Assembly: GCA_045648505.1 (NCBI GenBank)
Contig: JAZROD010000002.1
Coordinates: forward strand, 11,333 to 75,332
Direction of reading: 5' to 3'
DNA: 64,000 nt
Origin: RGIG8700 sp045648505
GTDB lineage: Bacteria > Bacillota > Clostridia > RGIG6154
Under the pieces are notes generated by a model that worked only from the letters and a program-made list of their open reading frames with translations, made no database searches and had not been told where the DNA came from. The position numbers and the translations under genes were made by a program. Positions 39,926 to 47,864 of this stretch are shown in pieces (the first letter of the stretch is position 1; every line of letters begins with the position of its first letter).

Positions 39926-40873
39926 TTAATCAAGACTCCAATACCATTGGTTGTTTGCCCTCTTCGATTTAATCCCTAATTCATCCTTGGCAGACCTTAA
40001 GGTTCTCTCTGCGATACCTTTTTTCGTGGCAAGTTCATTAATTTCTGTTTGCGGTAATGGTCCATTTGCAAGAGTGTTTTCAAGGAACTCTATTGCAGCT
40101 TGTTTCCTTGCACCTTTTGCTGTTCCTGAAAGCAAGTCATCAGCCGTAACGTCGTATTCACCTATCCACTAAAAGCCGTTTTCCTCACTTAGTCTGAATG
40201 CAAGAGATTTTGCTTCGGGAGCGAGTGAACTTTTAGTTTGGCATACAACTCTGATTTCAGGCTCGTCCTTTATTCTACCGACAATTAAAACACTTCTTGC
40301 TGCCGCCTGAAAGTCAATAGAACCTAAACCTCTGTATGCCGATTTTCCCATACTGCTTTTGTTCATATGCCCGATTAAGATAATCGCACACTTGTATTTT
40401 TCTGCAAGCTCGGCAATGTGTTTCATAACAGGTCGTATTTCATTGGCTCTGTGCATATCTACATCAGCACCCAAGAACCCTTGTATGGGATCTAAAACAA
40501 CAAGCTTTGCATTTGTTTCAACAATGGCTTGTTCAAGGCGTACATCACGCATTGTAAGCGGTGTGTCTTTATCATCAATCACAAGCACTTTTGAGCAGTC
40601 TGCATCAGCAGATAACAGACGAGGTTTGATTGTATCCGCCAATCCATCCTCTGCCGTTTGATAGATAACATTTATCGGTTCTTTTGCTTCTTCATTTACA
40701 ATGCTTTCACCTTTGGTAAGCCTTGCAATAATCTGAAGCACAAGAGTTGTTTTACCTTCGCCAGGATCACCCTGAATTATCGTTATCTTTCCGTATGGAA
40801 TAAAAGGATAAATCAGCCATTTTACTTCTTCGACTTCTACATCTTCCATATTTATCAGTTTCAAATTTGACAA
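39926..40873 (-). pseudogene. RepA-like AAA ATPase interrupted by in-frame TAG
   Basis: The first part (40873-40169) encodes 234 residues with Walker A (QGDPGEGKT, about 34-42), Walker B (KLVVLDPIQGF) and the sensor stretch ILIGHMNKSS, typical of RepA/RecA-like replication ATPases in mobile elements. A TAG at 40169-40171 follows SEENGF. The same frame continues WIGEYDVTADDLLSG and then a winged-helix-like tail (TEINELATKKGIAERTLRSA) to 39926. Together these form 316 codons, as expected of one ATPase-plus-helix-turn-helix protein. The stop separates the ATPase from its C-terminal DNA-binding part, so the gene is damaged or depends on readthrough. A TTG at 40135 could restart the tail. Confidence 0.8.
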
Positions 40874-40902
40874 TTTTCTTCACCTCCTATTGAAAAATCA
40901 AT

Positions 40903-40953
40903 AGGAATGTGGTAAAATACCATTGTGGGGTGTGTGGTTCTTACCACATTCCT
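40903..40953 (-). promoter_or_regulatory. Stem-loop before the ATPase ribosome site
   Basis: A perfect 13-bp inverted repeat (aggaatgtggtaa / ttaccacattcct) with a 25-base loop lies before the ribosome site (GGAGGTG) of the AAA ATPase gene. It shares GGAATGTG with the hairpin before tnpV. Confidence 0.72.
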
Positions 40954-40977
40954 CGTCCTAAGGTATTTGCCGATACT

Positions 40978-41322
40978 TTAGGACTTTTTCTTTTCTTTAA
41001 GACCATTGTAAGTTTCTGCAACGATCTTTATTATTGCAAGGAGTTCATTGTCAACATTTGCACCGTTTTCGATACGCCTGAGTTCAGTTAAGATTTCGGT
41101 CATTTGGTTCCTAAGTGCCTTAAACACTCGAGTGTTTGGCTGAACCACTACATCTCGTTCAAGTAACCGTCTTATCATATATTCCTGTTTTGTAAGCCCT
41201 GATAATCTTACACGAGTGTCTAAATCCTTCCATTCTTCAGGTGACATCATAAACGACGAAGCCTTGTTTCGCCATCTGCCCTTTGCATCCAACTTCTTAT
41301 CCAAGTAATTCACTTCTTTCAT
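40978..41322 (-). CDS. MobC-like ribbon-helix-helix protein
   Basis: A 114-residue protein with a ribbon-helix-helix-like N-terminal part (ASSFMMSPEEWKDLDTR, SGLTKQEYMIRRLL) and a helical C-terminal half rich in charged residues. This resembles MobC and related DNA-binding proteins of mobilizable elements. It overlaps the integrase gene by 26 bp at its start, so it is coupled to it. It may act at the transfer origin or regulate copy number. Confidence 0.7.
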   Translation of the reverse strand: MKEVNYLDKKLDAKGRWRNKASSFMMSPEEWKDLDTRVRLSGLTKQEYMIRRLLERDVVVQPNTRVFKALRNQMTEILTELRRIENGANVDNELLAIIKIVAETYNGLKEKKKS

Positions 41323-42373
41323 TTTCTAATTTATTTGCCATTTCAACCTGGGTGGATGGGAACATATGCGCATAGTTATATGTAATGTCAATACTTTGGT
41401 GTCCCACTCTTTTTGCGATCGCTACCGCTGAGAACCCTAATTCGATAAGGTGTGAAATATGACTGTGCCTTAATGAATGGATAGGTATTCGTTTTACTCC
41501 AGCAGTTTTTGAACCTCTGTTCATTTCGTGATGCAAATAGCTTTTTGTTACAACAAACATCCTATCGTTAGGTTGGATGCCATATAAGCTATCTAAATAC
41601 TCCTGAATTTCTTCACATAAAAAATCGGGAATATTTATCACTCTAATGCTGTTTTCTGTTTTTGGAAGTGTTATAACATCTTTACCACCAAATCTCTGAT
41701 ATGATTTTGATATGGATAATGTTTTCTTTTTGAAATCAAAATCCGAGGGTGTTAAAGCTAACAACTCACCAAGCCTTATGCCCGTCCAATAAAGAGTTTC
41801 AAAGGCATAATAGGATAAAGGTTTATCCATCATTTCATCAATGAATTTAAAGTATTCTTCCTTTGTCCAAAATGGCTTTTCCTTGCTTTTTGCTTTGCCC
41901 ATATTACCAACCTTGGCAGCAGGGTTGCACGAAAGTCCATAAAATCTTACTGCGTGATTGAGTATTGCACTAAACTGATTATGAAGCGTTTTAAGATATA
42001 CCGGAGAAAAAGGTTTTCCGTTTTCATCACGATAATTTATCATTTCATTCTGCCAAGCAATAATATCTTTAGGTTGAATTTCTGATAACCTCTTCTTCCC
42101 AAAGTAAGGAAGTAACTTCTTTTCAATAATGCTGTCCTTTGTTCTCCAAGTGTGCTCCTTGATGCGCATTCCCAAATCAGTTCTGTAAAGTTCTACAAAA
42201 CTACTGAATGTCATATCGATATCAGCTTTTGCTTTAATAAGCTGTTCACGTTCCCAAGATTGAGCCTCTCGCTTGGTTTTGAATCCTCGTTTTTGTGTTT
42301 GTTTTCTTTCTCCTGTCCAGTCAGTGTAACGATACACCGCTCTCCAATTTTCACCGTCTTTGTAAATAGCCAT
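41297..42373 (-). CDS. Site-specific tyrosine integrase of element 1
   Basis: A 358-residue phage/Tn916-type integrase. An N-terminal arm-binding domain (about 1-50, IYKDGENWRAVYRY), a SAM-like core-binding domain (about 55-155) and a catalytic domain with Arg200 (GIRLGE), His299/Arg302 (HSLRH), His325 (VGHQS) and nucleophile Tyr334 (TYNYAHMF). It should join the element to its chromosomal site and, with the excisionase, reverse it. It follows the excisionase by one base. Unlike most such genes it lies in the middle of the element. Confidence 0.95.
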   Translation of the reverse strand: MAIYKDGENWRAVYRYTDWTGERKQTQKRGFKTKREAQSWEREQLIKAKADIDMTFSSFVELYRTDLGMRIKEHTWRTKDSIIEKKLLPYFGKKRLSEIQPKDIIAWQNEMINYRDENGKPFSPVYLKTLHNQFSAILNHAVRFYGLSCNPAAKVGNMGKAKSKEKPFWTKEEYFKFIDEMMDKPLSYYAFETLYWTGIRLGELLALTPSDFDFKKKTLSISKSYQRFGGKDVITLPKTENSIRVINIPDFLCEEIQEYLDSLYGIQPNDRMFVVTKSYLHHEMNRGSKTAGVKRIPIHSLRHSHISHLIELGFSAVAIAKRVGHQSIDITYNYAHMFPSTQVEMANKLENERSELLG

Positions 42374-42374
42374 A

Positions 42375-42566
42375 TTATTTACTCCTTTCTGATTTTTGAT
42401 ATTTTACTTTCTCAAGAAAGTATGTCTTGCTGACTCTGCCTGCAATAGCGTGGTATCCTTGTTGCCTTAGTTCCGAGTTCATTTTTCGGATAACCTTGTA
42501 AGCATAGGATTTAGAAACGCCAAGCATTTGCCGTACTTCATCAACCGTTAGAAATAAATTTTCCAT
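42375..42566 (-). CDS. Excisionase-like helix-turn-helix protein
   Basis: A 63-residue protein from the ATG at 42566, which has AGGAGG 6 bases before it. The motif LTVDEVRQMLGVSKSYAYKVIRKMN is the winged helix-turn-helix typical of Tn916-type excisionases and the MerR-like helix family. First gene of the leftward operon; it should steer the integrase towards excision. Confidence 0.85.
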   Translation of the reverse strand: MENLFLTVDEVRQMLGVSKSYAYKVIRKMNSELRQQGYHAIAGRVSKTYFLEKVKYQKSERSK

Positions 42567-42718
42567 GTTTCGCCTCCTAATCTTAATAAATTTCAACCAA
42601 ACCCGTTTGACAATTCTGTATGCTCATTCTTTATTTTTTTCTTTTTTTCATATCTATTTGTCTTATTTTGGGTTTGTGTTGATGTATCATTATTATCAAA
42701 TTCGTTAATGACAAGGTC

Positions 42719-42747
42719 ATTGTACATTATTCTTTGGATAATGTCAA
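42719..42747 (-). promoter_or_regulatory. Promoter of the excisionase-integrase-mobilization operon
   Basis: Minus strand TTGACA (42747-42742), 17-base spacer, TACAAT (42724-42719). It faces away from the Xre regulator promoter 40 bases to the right, so one regulator could control both. Confidence 0.8.
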
Positions 42748-42787
42748 GTGTTTTTTGAAGTTTTATTATCTAATTGATTGGAAAAGA

Positions 42788-42816
42788 TTGACTAACTCAA
42801 ACGAATATGCTATAAT
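42788..42816 (+). promoter_or_regulatory. Promoter of the Xre regulator gene
   Basis: TTGACT, a 17-base spacer and TATAAT, about 33 bases before the ATG at 42850. Confidence 0.8.
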
Positions 42817-42849
42817 AAGTGCGATAATAGAAAGAATGGAGCTAATAAA

Positions 42850-43296
42850 ATGGCAATTGGAGAAAGAATAAGATTTATAAGAAACTTACACGGAGCTACG
42901 CAAAAATGGCTTGGATTAAAGCTTGGTTTTAGTGAAAAGACTGCTGAAACTCGTGTGGGTCAGTATGAAATCGGTGCAAGAACACCTAAAGATGAAATGA
43001 TTAAGGATATTGCAGAGATATTCGGCGTATCACCTCAGGCAATCAAATTACCTGACCTTGATAATTACAACGCCGTACTGCATACCCTTTTTGCAATAGA
43101 AGATATATACGGATTAACTATCAATATGCTTGATGATGAGTTCTGTCTCACACTTGACAGAGAAAACTCTTCTTACTTTGCTATGTACGATATGCTTCGT
43201 GCGTGGAATAAAGTTGCGCGTAAATATAGAAATGGCGAAATAACAAAAGAAGAATATGATAGTTGGAGATATAATTATCCGGAATCCATAAAATAA
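42850..43296 (+). CDS. Xre-family helix-turn-helix regulator of element 1
   Basis: A 148-residue protein. Residues about 4-65 form an Xre/Cro-type helix-turn-helix (IGERIRFIRNLHGATQKWLG, VGQYEIGARTPKDEMIKDIA). The C-terminal half is a helical and acidic region with no recognised ligand domain. It is divergent from the excisionase operon and probably represses it by binding the 40-base gap between the two promoters. A GGAG-type ribosome site is present. It is followed 11 bp later by the membrane cargo gene, so the pair are likely one transcript. Confidence 0.85.
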   Translation: MAIGERIRFIRNLHGATQKWLGLKLGFSEKTAETRVGQYEIGARTPKDEMIKDIAEIFGVSPQAIKLPDLDNYNAVLHTLFAIEDIYGLTINMLDDEFCLTLDRENSSYFAMYDMLRAWNKVARKYRNGEITKEEYDSWRYNYPESIK

Positions 43297-43307
43297 GGAG
43301 CATTTAA

Positions 43308-44093
43308 ATGAAAAAAGATAAAAATTCAAATTTTAGTATTTGTGTATGGCTTGGGATAATATCTTTTATTCTGCTTTGTGGCGTTATTATATTTGCTGCA
43401 TATCTTTATAAATTTAACCCTCTATCAATGTTTAGCCATATTTTCCACTTAGATGAAAGCGTTGGGTGGAACGCATTAGAAGCCTTAGGCACAATTGGCA
43501 TAGGACTTGCTACGCTTTGGCTTTCTAGTAAGGTATCAAAATTTCAAGAAAATCAAGCAAATATTCAAAATATGCAAAGTATGTTATATATTGAGCCACA
43601 TATTTTAGTGGATTCATTTGAGCTTTTTTCTGCTGAATATGAATTAAACGATAAGAAAACAGAAATTAAAACACTTAAAGGAATCGATTATCCATTCTTT
43701 ACTAATCGTAAAGAAAATCTTGATTTGAACGACATGTACATATTAGCAATAACATTCATTAATACATCCGAAGCTTTTGCACGTTTACGATTTAATGAAG
43801 CAACAATAACCAATGGAAGCGAAATAATAGGAAGCTTTAATATGTCGACTTTTGGAACACATAAGAATCATATCATGTTAAAAAAAGAGGAATGTAAAAC
43901 AATCGGGTTAGTCATAAATAGTGAAAGCAAGAAAAAATTGAGAGGTTCAAAAATAACAATTTCTTGTTTCTTAGACAACAATTATAATTCCACTTTTAAA
44001 GATGTGCAGTCCTATATTTTAACAAGTGAATCAGACGGAATGATTTCTTTTATGCCAACAAAACTATCCGATAATACATACGAAGAAGTATAA
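43308..44093 (+). CDS. Two-TM membrane protein with soluble C-terminal domain, unknown
   Basis: A 261-residue protein with two predicted membrane helices (about 8-35 and 48-70), a short helical linker, then a soluble beta-rich domain (about 85-250). I do not recognise the family. It is the only apparent cargo gene of element 1, joined to the Xre regulator and ended by a strong terminator. Small membrane proteins in this position are often involved in exclusion, immunity or phage defence, but there is no motif here to prove it. Codons are as AT-rich as the rest of the element. Confidence 0.7.
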   Translation: MKKDKNSNFSICVWLGIISFILLCGVIIFAAYLYKFNPLSMFSHIFHLDESVGWNALEALGTIGIGLATLWLSSKVSKFQENQANIQNMQSMLYIEPHILVDSFELFSAEYELNDKKTEIKTLKGIDYPFFTNRKENLDLNDMYILAITFINTSEAFARLRFNEATITNGSEIIGSFNMSTFGTHKNHIMLKKEECKTIGLVINSESKKKLRGSKITISCFLDNNYNSTFKDVQSYILTSESDGMISFMPTKLSDNTYEEV

Positions 44094-44096
44094 TAA

Positions 44097-44130
44097 AAGA
44101 GCTAACTGATTTTAATTTCAGTTAGCTCTT
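44097..44130 (+). terminator. Terminator after the element 1 cargo gene
   Basis: A perfect 13-bp stem (aagagctaactga / tcagttagctctt) with an 8-base loop and AATTTTT after it, starting 3 bases after the stop at 44093. Confidence 0.9.
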
Positions 44131-44223
44131 AATTTTTAATATTTAATGTTGCCAAATCGTTGCCATTTTCATTTGAAAATGCCCGAAAACGGCGTGGTTA
44201 TGCGGTTTTCGCTCCGCGATTCG

Positions 44224-44237
44224 TCATTCCCACTCGG
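44224..44237. other. Left attachment site of element 2 (guaA 3' end copy)
   Basis: On the minus strand this reads CCGAGTGGGAATGA. The 9-base core CGAGTGGGA is identical to the last codons of guaA at 53661-53669. After the core, this copy gives GAG-TGG-GAA-TGA, which also ends the GuaA frame as E-W-E-stop, so it is probably the original guaA end displaced by insertion. Confidence 0.72.
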
Positions 44238-44253
44238 CTTGTTATATAGGTTT

Positions 44254-44279
44254 AAAAACCGCATAACAAGGCGGTTTTT
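44254..44279. terminator. Terminator-like hairpin next to the left attachment site
   Basis: A 9-bp perfect stem (aaaaaccgc / gcggttttt) with an 8-base loop. The A and T runs on both sides suit termination in both directions, keeping element and chromosome transcription apart. Confidence 0.65.
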
Positions 44280-44297
44280 AATTGGTATATAGTAAAA

Positions 44298-44323
44298 TGT
44301 AGTCAAAATTGTGGTCAAAAATT
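44298..44323. repeat. Left arm-type integrase repeats
   Basis: Two imperfect direct copies, tgtagtcaaaatt and gtggtcaaaaatt, match those at 53512-53538 in order, orientation and spacing. They are likely arm-type binding sites for the element 2 integrase. Confidence 0.7.
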
Positions 44324-44395
44324 ACATTAAAAATTATAACACATTATAAAAAGATATGCAAGCATATTTGAAATATTTGTATATCTTAAATTTTA

Positions 44396-44541
44396 GGCGG
44401 GTTTACCCGCCCCAAAGTGCGAAGCACTATTTTTTCAGTATGGCGGGTTTTATCTCGTCTACTGAAAAAATCTCTCCTTGCTCGCACCCTATACAAAACA
44501 TACTTGTTAGGTTGCCCCTTGAAAGAGTTAAGGGGAAACCT
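44396..44541. other. Cluster of four stem-loops
   Basis: Four perfect or near-perfect hairpins in 146 bases: ggcggg/cccgcc (44396-44411), gtgc/gcac (44417-44427), attttttcagta/tactgaaaaaat with a 19-base loop (44429-44471), and aggtt-cccctt/aagggg-aacct (44509-44541). This may be a transfer or replication origin or a structured RNA. Confidence 0.6.
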
Positions 44542-44685
44542 TATCACACTAAAATATACTAAACTTTTTCTGTGGAAGGGGTTTTGATACCATACTAATA
44601 TACATTACATAAAATAAAAAAACACTCTGCACACTCTATAAAACACTGTATTTATGCAGATATAAATTTACATAAATTTTATCAT

Positions 44686-44744
44686 GTAGAAAGGGCGGGG
44701 TCACGGATGATGCGAAACAATATCCGTGACCCCGCCCTTTCTAC
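44686..44744. repeat. 23-bp perfect inverted repeat
   Basis: Arms at 44686-44708 and 44722-44744 are perfectly complementary over 23 bp around a 13-base loop; the arms are much richer in G and C (gggcggggtcacgg) than the surroundings. No T run follows on either side, so it is not a standard terminator. It lies 105 bases after the stop of the stalk-domain gene. Confidence 0.85.
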
Positions 44745-44849
44745 TAACTGCATTATACAGTAGTTTTAGGTGGTGCAGAGTGCAACCATATTATTTTATA
44801 TATTCTTTCAAGATTAGTACAACTATGTTACATCACAAAAGAATACCTT

Positions 44850-45614
44850 TTATTTCTTTTCAAGACGAGCTTCAACAATACCTATTGTTGACCAAAAACC
44901 TTGTCCGTAAACATTCGGAACATCAGCGTTTATTTTTAATACTTTATAATTTGATATATCTATGTCAAAATCTGTTGTCTTTGCACCTTTTGATATAGGT
45001 GGTGAAGTATATAACAATTTACCATCTCCATATATCTTGATAATTGCAGTTTGAGTATTTTGTGAATCGCCACATACTATCTTACCTTTAAAAGTCTTAT
45101 AATTATTATTTAGTAAATATTCCACATTTTGATATGACAAAAGTGTTCCGTCGTTGTCTTTTGTCGCACCATAGCCCTGAGAATAACCAAGTTTAAGTTC
45201 TATACCTCGTTCATATTTAATGCCATCTTGTGCTTCTTCTCCTGTTTTCCACGCCTTTAAGGTATTTTCATTTCCACTTGTTTCATAATTAGCATACCCC
45301 ATTTGGTCTAACCAATCATAGTTTTTTGTTCCTAAAATAACGGTGCTTGTTTGAGGCTCCCACTCCACATCTTTATCAAAAGCATTTGCAATTCCACGAA
45401 CAGGCAAATATGTAGTGCCATTGTAAATAAAAGGCTCTACAACATTACCATTAGCGTCCTTTGCAGTATATTCTACACCATCGATTAAAATTTTAATATT
45501 ATCATATATAACACTGATAGTTTCCGTAGTCTGTTTGGCAAATACAGTAACACTTAACACAAGTATTACAGCAATAGCAATTAAAATTGTCCGTGATTTT
45601 TTGTTTTTAAACAT
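44850..45614 (-). CDS. Secreted stalk-domain protein with NPCBM-like domain
   Basis: A 254-residue protein with a signal peptide or N-terminal anchor (residues about 7-26). Residues about 40-95 match the copper-amine-oxidase N-terminal (stalk) domain: IDGVEYTAKDANGNVVEPFI, NGTTYLPVRGIANAF, VEWEPQTSTVILG. Residues about 125-250 look like an NPCBM/NEW2 sugar-binding domain (LLSYQNVEYLLNNNYKTFKG, TAIIKIYGDGKLLYTS). It is cargo of element 2 and may act on the cell surface. AGGAGGAATT precedes the start. Confidence 0.82.
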   Translation of the reverse strand: MFKNKKSRTILIAIAVILVLSVTVFAKQTTETISVIYDNIKILIDGVEYTAKDANGNVVEPFIYNGTTYLPVRGIANAFDKDVEWEPQTSTVILGTKNYDWLDQMGYANYETSGNENTLKAWKTGEEAQDGIKYERGIELKLGYSQGYGATKDNDGTLLSYQNVEYLLNNNYKTFKGKIVCGDSQNTQTAIIKIYGDGKLLYTSPPISKGAKTTDFDIDISNYKVLKINADVPNVYGQGFWSTIGIVEARLEKK

Positions 45615-45996
45615 TTGTAATTCCTCCTAAAAGTTTTATAATTTCACGCACACTTTTTCACGAAAAATATTTATTCTCCTTTCGATTTCCCATAAATTAA
45701 AAAAGGTGTGCAACTATCGAAGCTGCACACCGAAAAATGCAAACTCCGATTTGTTGTCACACAAAATTAAAAATAGGGCGAAATATACTTATTTACATAC
45801 CGCTACTTGTGAAATTTGCATTTTTGCCAATTTAATATGTAACGATATGCAAATAAAAGGGTATAATACCCCCCTTAACAAAAAAATAAGTAATTTCGCT
45901 ATTTGATTTTTAATTTCATGTGACATATAGTATTATACCACCAAATGCGGAGAAATACAATATAAAATATGATTTTCGCAAACTATACCAAACGAA
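45615..45996. other. Noncoding stretch upstream of the stalk-domain gene
   Basis: About 380 bases without a convincing gene. It contains the leader of the stalk-domain gene, with one hairpin (ggtgtgca / tgcacacc at 45705-45731) about 90 bases before its start. The right part is AT-rich with nothing that I can interpret. Confidence 0.55.
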
Positions 45997-46804
45997 TTAA
46001 ACTGTTATTCGTTCATTAAGATATTCAATAAGCATTTTTTTAAAATACTTTATCGGGTCGGCAATTTCACTTTTTTCTTCAAACTCTGTGTATTTATCAA
46101 ACAATGCTATTAACTTTTTAGCCGTCAAGTATTTCAGTTTGTATTTATGCGGAGAATCAAAAACACTTACTATTCCCGCACGCATAAATAACAATCGCAA
46201 ATATGCGGGCTGTGATAATATTTTTACATATTCGTCTGTCAAATTAATTTCAAGCCTTTTAAATACTTGATGTAATTCTTCTTGTTCTTCCGTTCCAAAA
46301 TCTATGCTTGAAATATAATCTTTCAGTCCTTGTATTTTATTATTATATATTTTATTATTTGTGTTAAAATTTTTGTCCTCTTGCGGTGCAGATTTTTTAT
46401 TGCTTGTTGTTAAAATTTTTAACTGCTGTAAATTCTGCGGGTTTTGTCTCGCTTTTTCTAATTTGTCAAATAATTTTGAAATACTTTCAAAATTGATTTT
46501 AAAATGTCTTTTGGCGGGTATTCCCTTTGATACAACGGTTAAAATATTAAGCTCTGCAAGTTTATTTATTGCCTTTCTTTGTTCGTGTCCTGACAGACAA
46601 GTTTCATTTTCTAAATGTTCAACAGTAGAGTAAAAATAGCCGTCCTCGGTCAATGTTCCTTTATCTTTATAATAATTATATTCACTTATTAACTGCATTA
46701 GTAGTACAGTGGCATTTATGCCGTATTGCTTTTGCAAGTGGTTTGTTAATATGCCAATACCCGCCCTGCGATAATGTGTATGTTATAATATTTTCACAAC
46801 TCAT
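45997..46804 (-). pseudogene. Replication-initiator-like gene with a one-base frameshift
   Basis: The downstream frame encodes a winged-helix region typical of phage and element replisome organisers (YGINATVLLMQLISEYNYY, NETCLSGHEQRKAINKLAELNI) and a helical C-terminal part. The open frame begins only at a TTG near 46737, but a strong site (TAAGGAGGG) and an ATG lie further upstream at 46804 in another frame, encoding MSCENIITYTLSQGGYWHIN then KPLAKAI. The two join smoothly as LAKAI-GINAT if one base (C on the minus strand, at 46723) is removed. So the gene has a single-base insertion, or the read carries an error. Confidence 0.72.
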
Positions 46805-47028
46805 TTTTATTCCCTCCTTAAAAACTCAACGCCTTAAAATGCGTTTTAACAGCTTTTCTAAAACTTTTAATATAAAATTATACCTCACATATAAAAAGGC
46901 AATAATATGCCTTTTTGTGCCTTTAAAACACACAGTATTTTTCGTGTGAATTATATAATAAAATATTAAATAATACAACAATTTAGTAAAAAGTTTTGAA
47001 AAGTTGTTCTAACTGCTAACAAAAAATT

Positions 47029-47061
47029 ATAGCAGTAGGTTTCGTTTATGCCTACTGCTAT
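47029..47061 (-). terminator. Terminator of the J-domain gene
   Basis: An 11-bp perfect stem (atagcagtagg / cctactgctat) with an 11-base loop; on the minus strand it is followed by a T run (AATTTTTTG). It lies just after the stop at 47067. Confidence 0.82.
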
Positions 47062-47066
47062 TTGAT

Positions 47067-47582
47067 TTATGCGGTTTTATCTTCTAGTTTGTCTGTACCT
47101 TTGCTGTATGCTTTACCGCTTGTGCCATACATTTCACGAATTTCGTCAAACTCATAATTTTTACGGCTTTTACATCTGTAATTTTCAGGTTTTAGAAACC
47201 ACGCTGTTTTTTTACTGTGCCATTGAAATTTTAATTCTTTTAACTTATCTTTGTACGCTTTGGTGTTTCCTGTTACCCACACGAAACAACCGATAATTTC
47301 GATTTCTATATCGTCCATTTTCATTAACTCATTTATTAAGTCTTTGAATTGGTCGGATGTTTCTGTTGATGTCTGTTTCGCCGTATAAGTTTCACCATCT
47401 TTCGTTTGATGTATGTCTTTGAGTATCTTGAACAGCTTGTCATATTCATTGTTGACAGCTTTCATTTTCTCGGCATCACCGCCTTTGTCGGGGTGGTGCA
47501 TAAATACCAACTTTCTATATTGCTTTTTTAACTCTTCAAGCGTTTTTGGTGTTGGTGTAAAATAATTTAAAACTTCTCTCAT
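47067..47582 (-). CDS. J-domain protein of element 2
   Basis: A 171-residue protein. Residues about 10-60 form a DnaJ-like J-domain with the essential HPD in MHHPDKGGDAEKM and the following helix (VNNEYDKLFKILK). Its C-terminal half (about 90-150: DIEIEIIGCFVWVTGNTKAY, FQWHSKKTAWFLKPENYR) is a domain of its own, often found on plasmids and integrative elements. It would recruit Hsp70 (DnaK) to an unknown client, perhaps the replication or transfer apparatus. Transcribed on its own between two terminators; AGGAGGAATT precedes the start. Confidence 0.87.
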   Translation of the reverse strand: MREVLNYFTPTPKTLEELKKQYRKLVFMHHPDKGGDAEKMKAVNNEYDKLFKILKDIHQTKDGETYTAKQTSTETSDQFKDLINELMKMDDIEIEIIGCFVWVTGNTKAYKDKLKELKFQWHSKKTAWFLKPENYRCKSRKNYEFDEIREMYGTSGKAYSKGTDKLEDKTA

Positions 47583-47824
47583 TTCAATTCCTCCTATACT
47601 TTGAATTTTTAAATATTAAGTTGTCAATGTTCGTAGCAATATAAAAACACGATCAAAAAAGACAAGTCAACAGAAACATGGAATAACGAAGCAAAGCGAG
47701 TATATGCCGTGAAAGTCTGTTTACTTGGCGTTTTGCCGTGTTATCTTGCAAGTAGAACATGACACAATAGTTAAAAATTGAGTATAGGAAATTATGATAA
47801 GTTTTGTTTTTATACAAACAAAAA

Positions 47825-47847
47825 CAGGCGTATAAGTTAAACGCCTG
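47825..47847 (-). terminator. Terminator of the M48-TraG operon
   Basis: A perfect 7-bp stem (caggcgt / acgcctg) with a 9-base loop; on the minus strand it is followed by TTTTTGTTTGT, which suits the end of the operon whose last gene stops at 47865. Confidence 0.82.
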
Positions 47848-47864
47848 CTTTTGATAATTTATAT

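Larger units (their letters stand above)
37422..44130. mobile_element. Integrative mobilizable element 1 (approximate limits)
   Basis: A leftward operon holds excisionase, integrase, a MobC-like protein, a RepA-like ATPase (broken), a small conserved protein, TnpV, MobC and the relaxase. A rightward unit holds an Xre regulator and one membrane cargo protein. There are relaxase and accessory genes but no conjugation pore, so it would depend on a helper element to move. Limits are set by gene content, as attachment sites were not found. Confidence 0.75.
44131..44849. other. Long noncoding stretch at the left end of element 2
   Basis: No convincing gene in about 720 bases; a 68-codon open frame at 44356-44562 lacks a ribosome site and overlaps four hairpins. 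It holds the guaA-type core site, arm-type repeats, a terminator-like hairpin (44254-44279), a cluster of stem-loops (44396-44541) and a 23-bp perfect inverted repeat (44686-44744), listed separately. Confidence 0.75.

Noticed and set aside
28457..40873. Genome-wide reassignment of TAG to an amino acid
   Set aside because: guaA and the element 2 repressor end in TAG at the expected length, and tens of kilobases of long genes contain no other in-frame TAG. Two nonsense changes or limited suppression fit better.
44356..44562. 68-codon plus-strand frame in the noncoding left end of element 2
   Set aside because: No ribosome site, crosses several perfect hairpins, and the protein has no recognisable pattern.
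44686..44744. The 23-bp inverted repeat as a rho-independent terminator
   Set aside because: No T run follows on either strand and the arms are far longer than usual.
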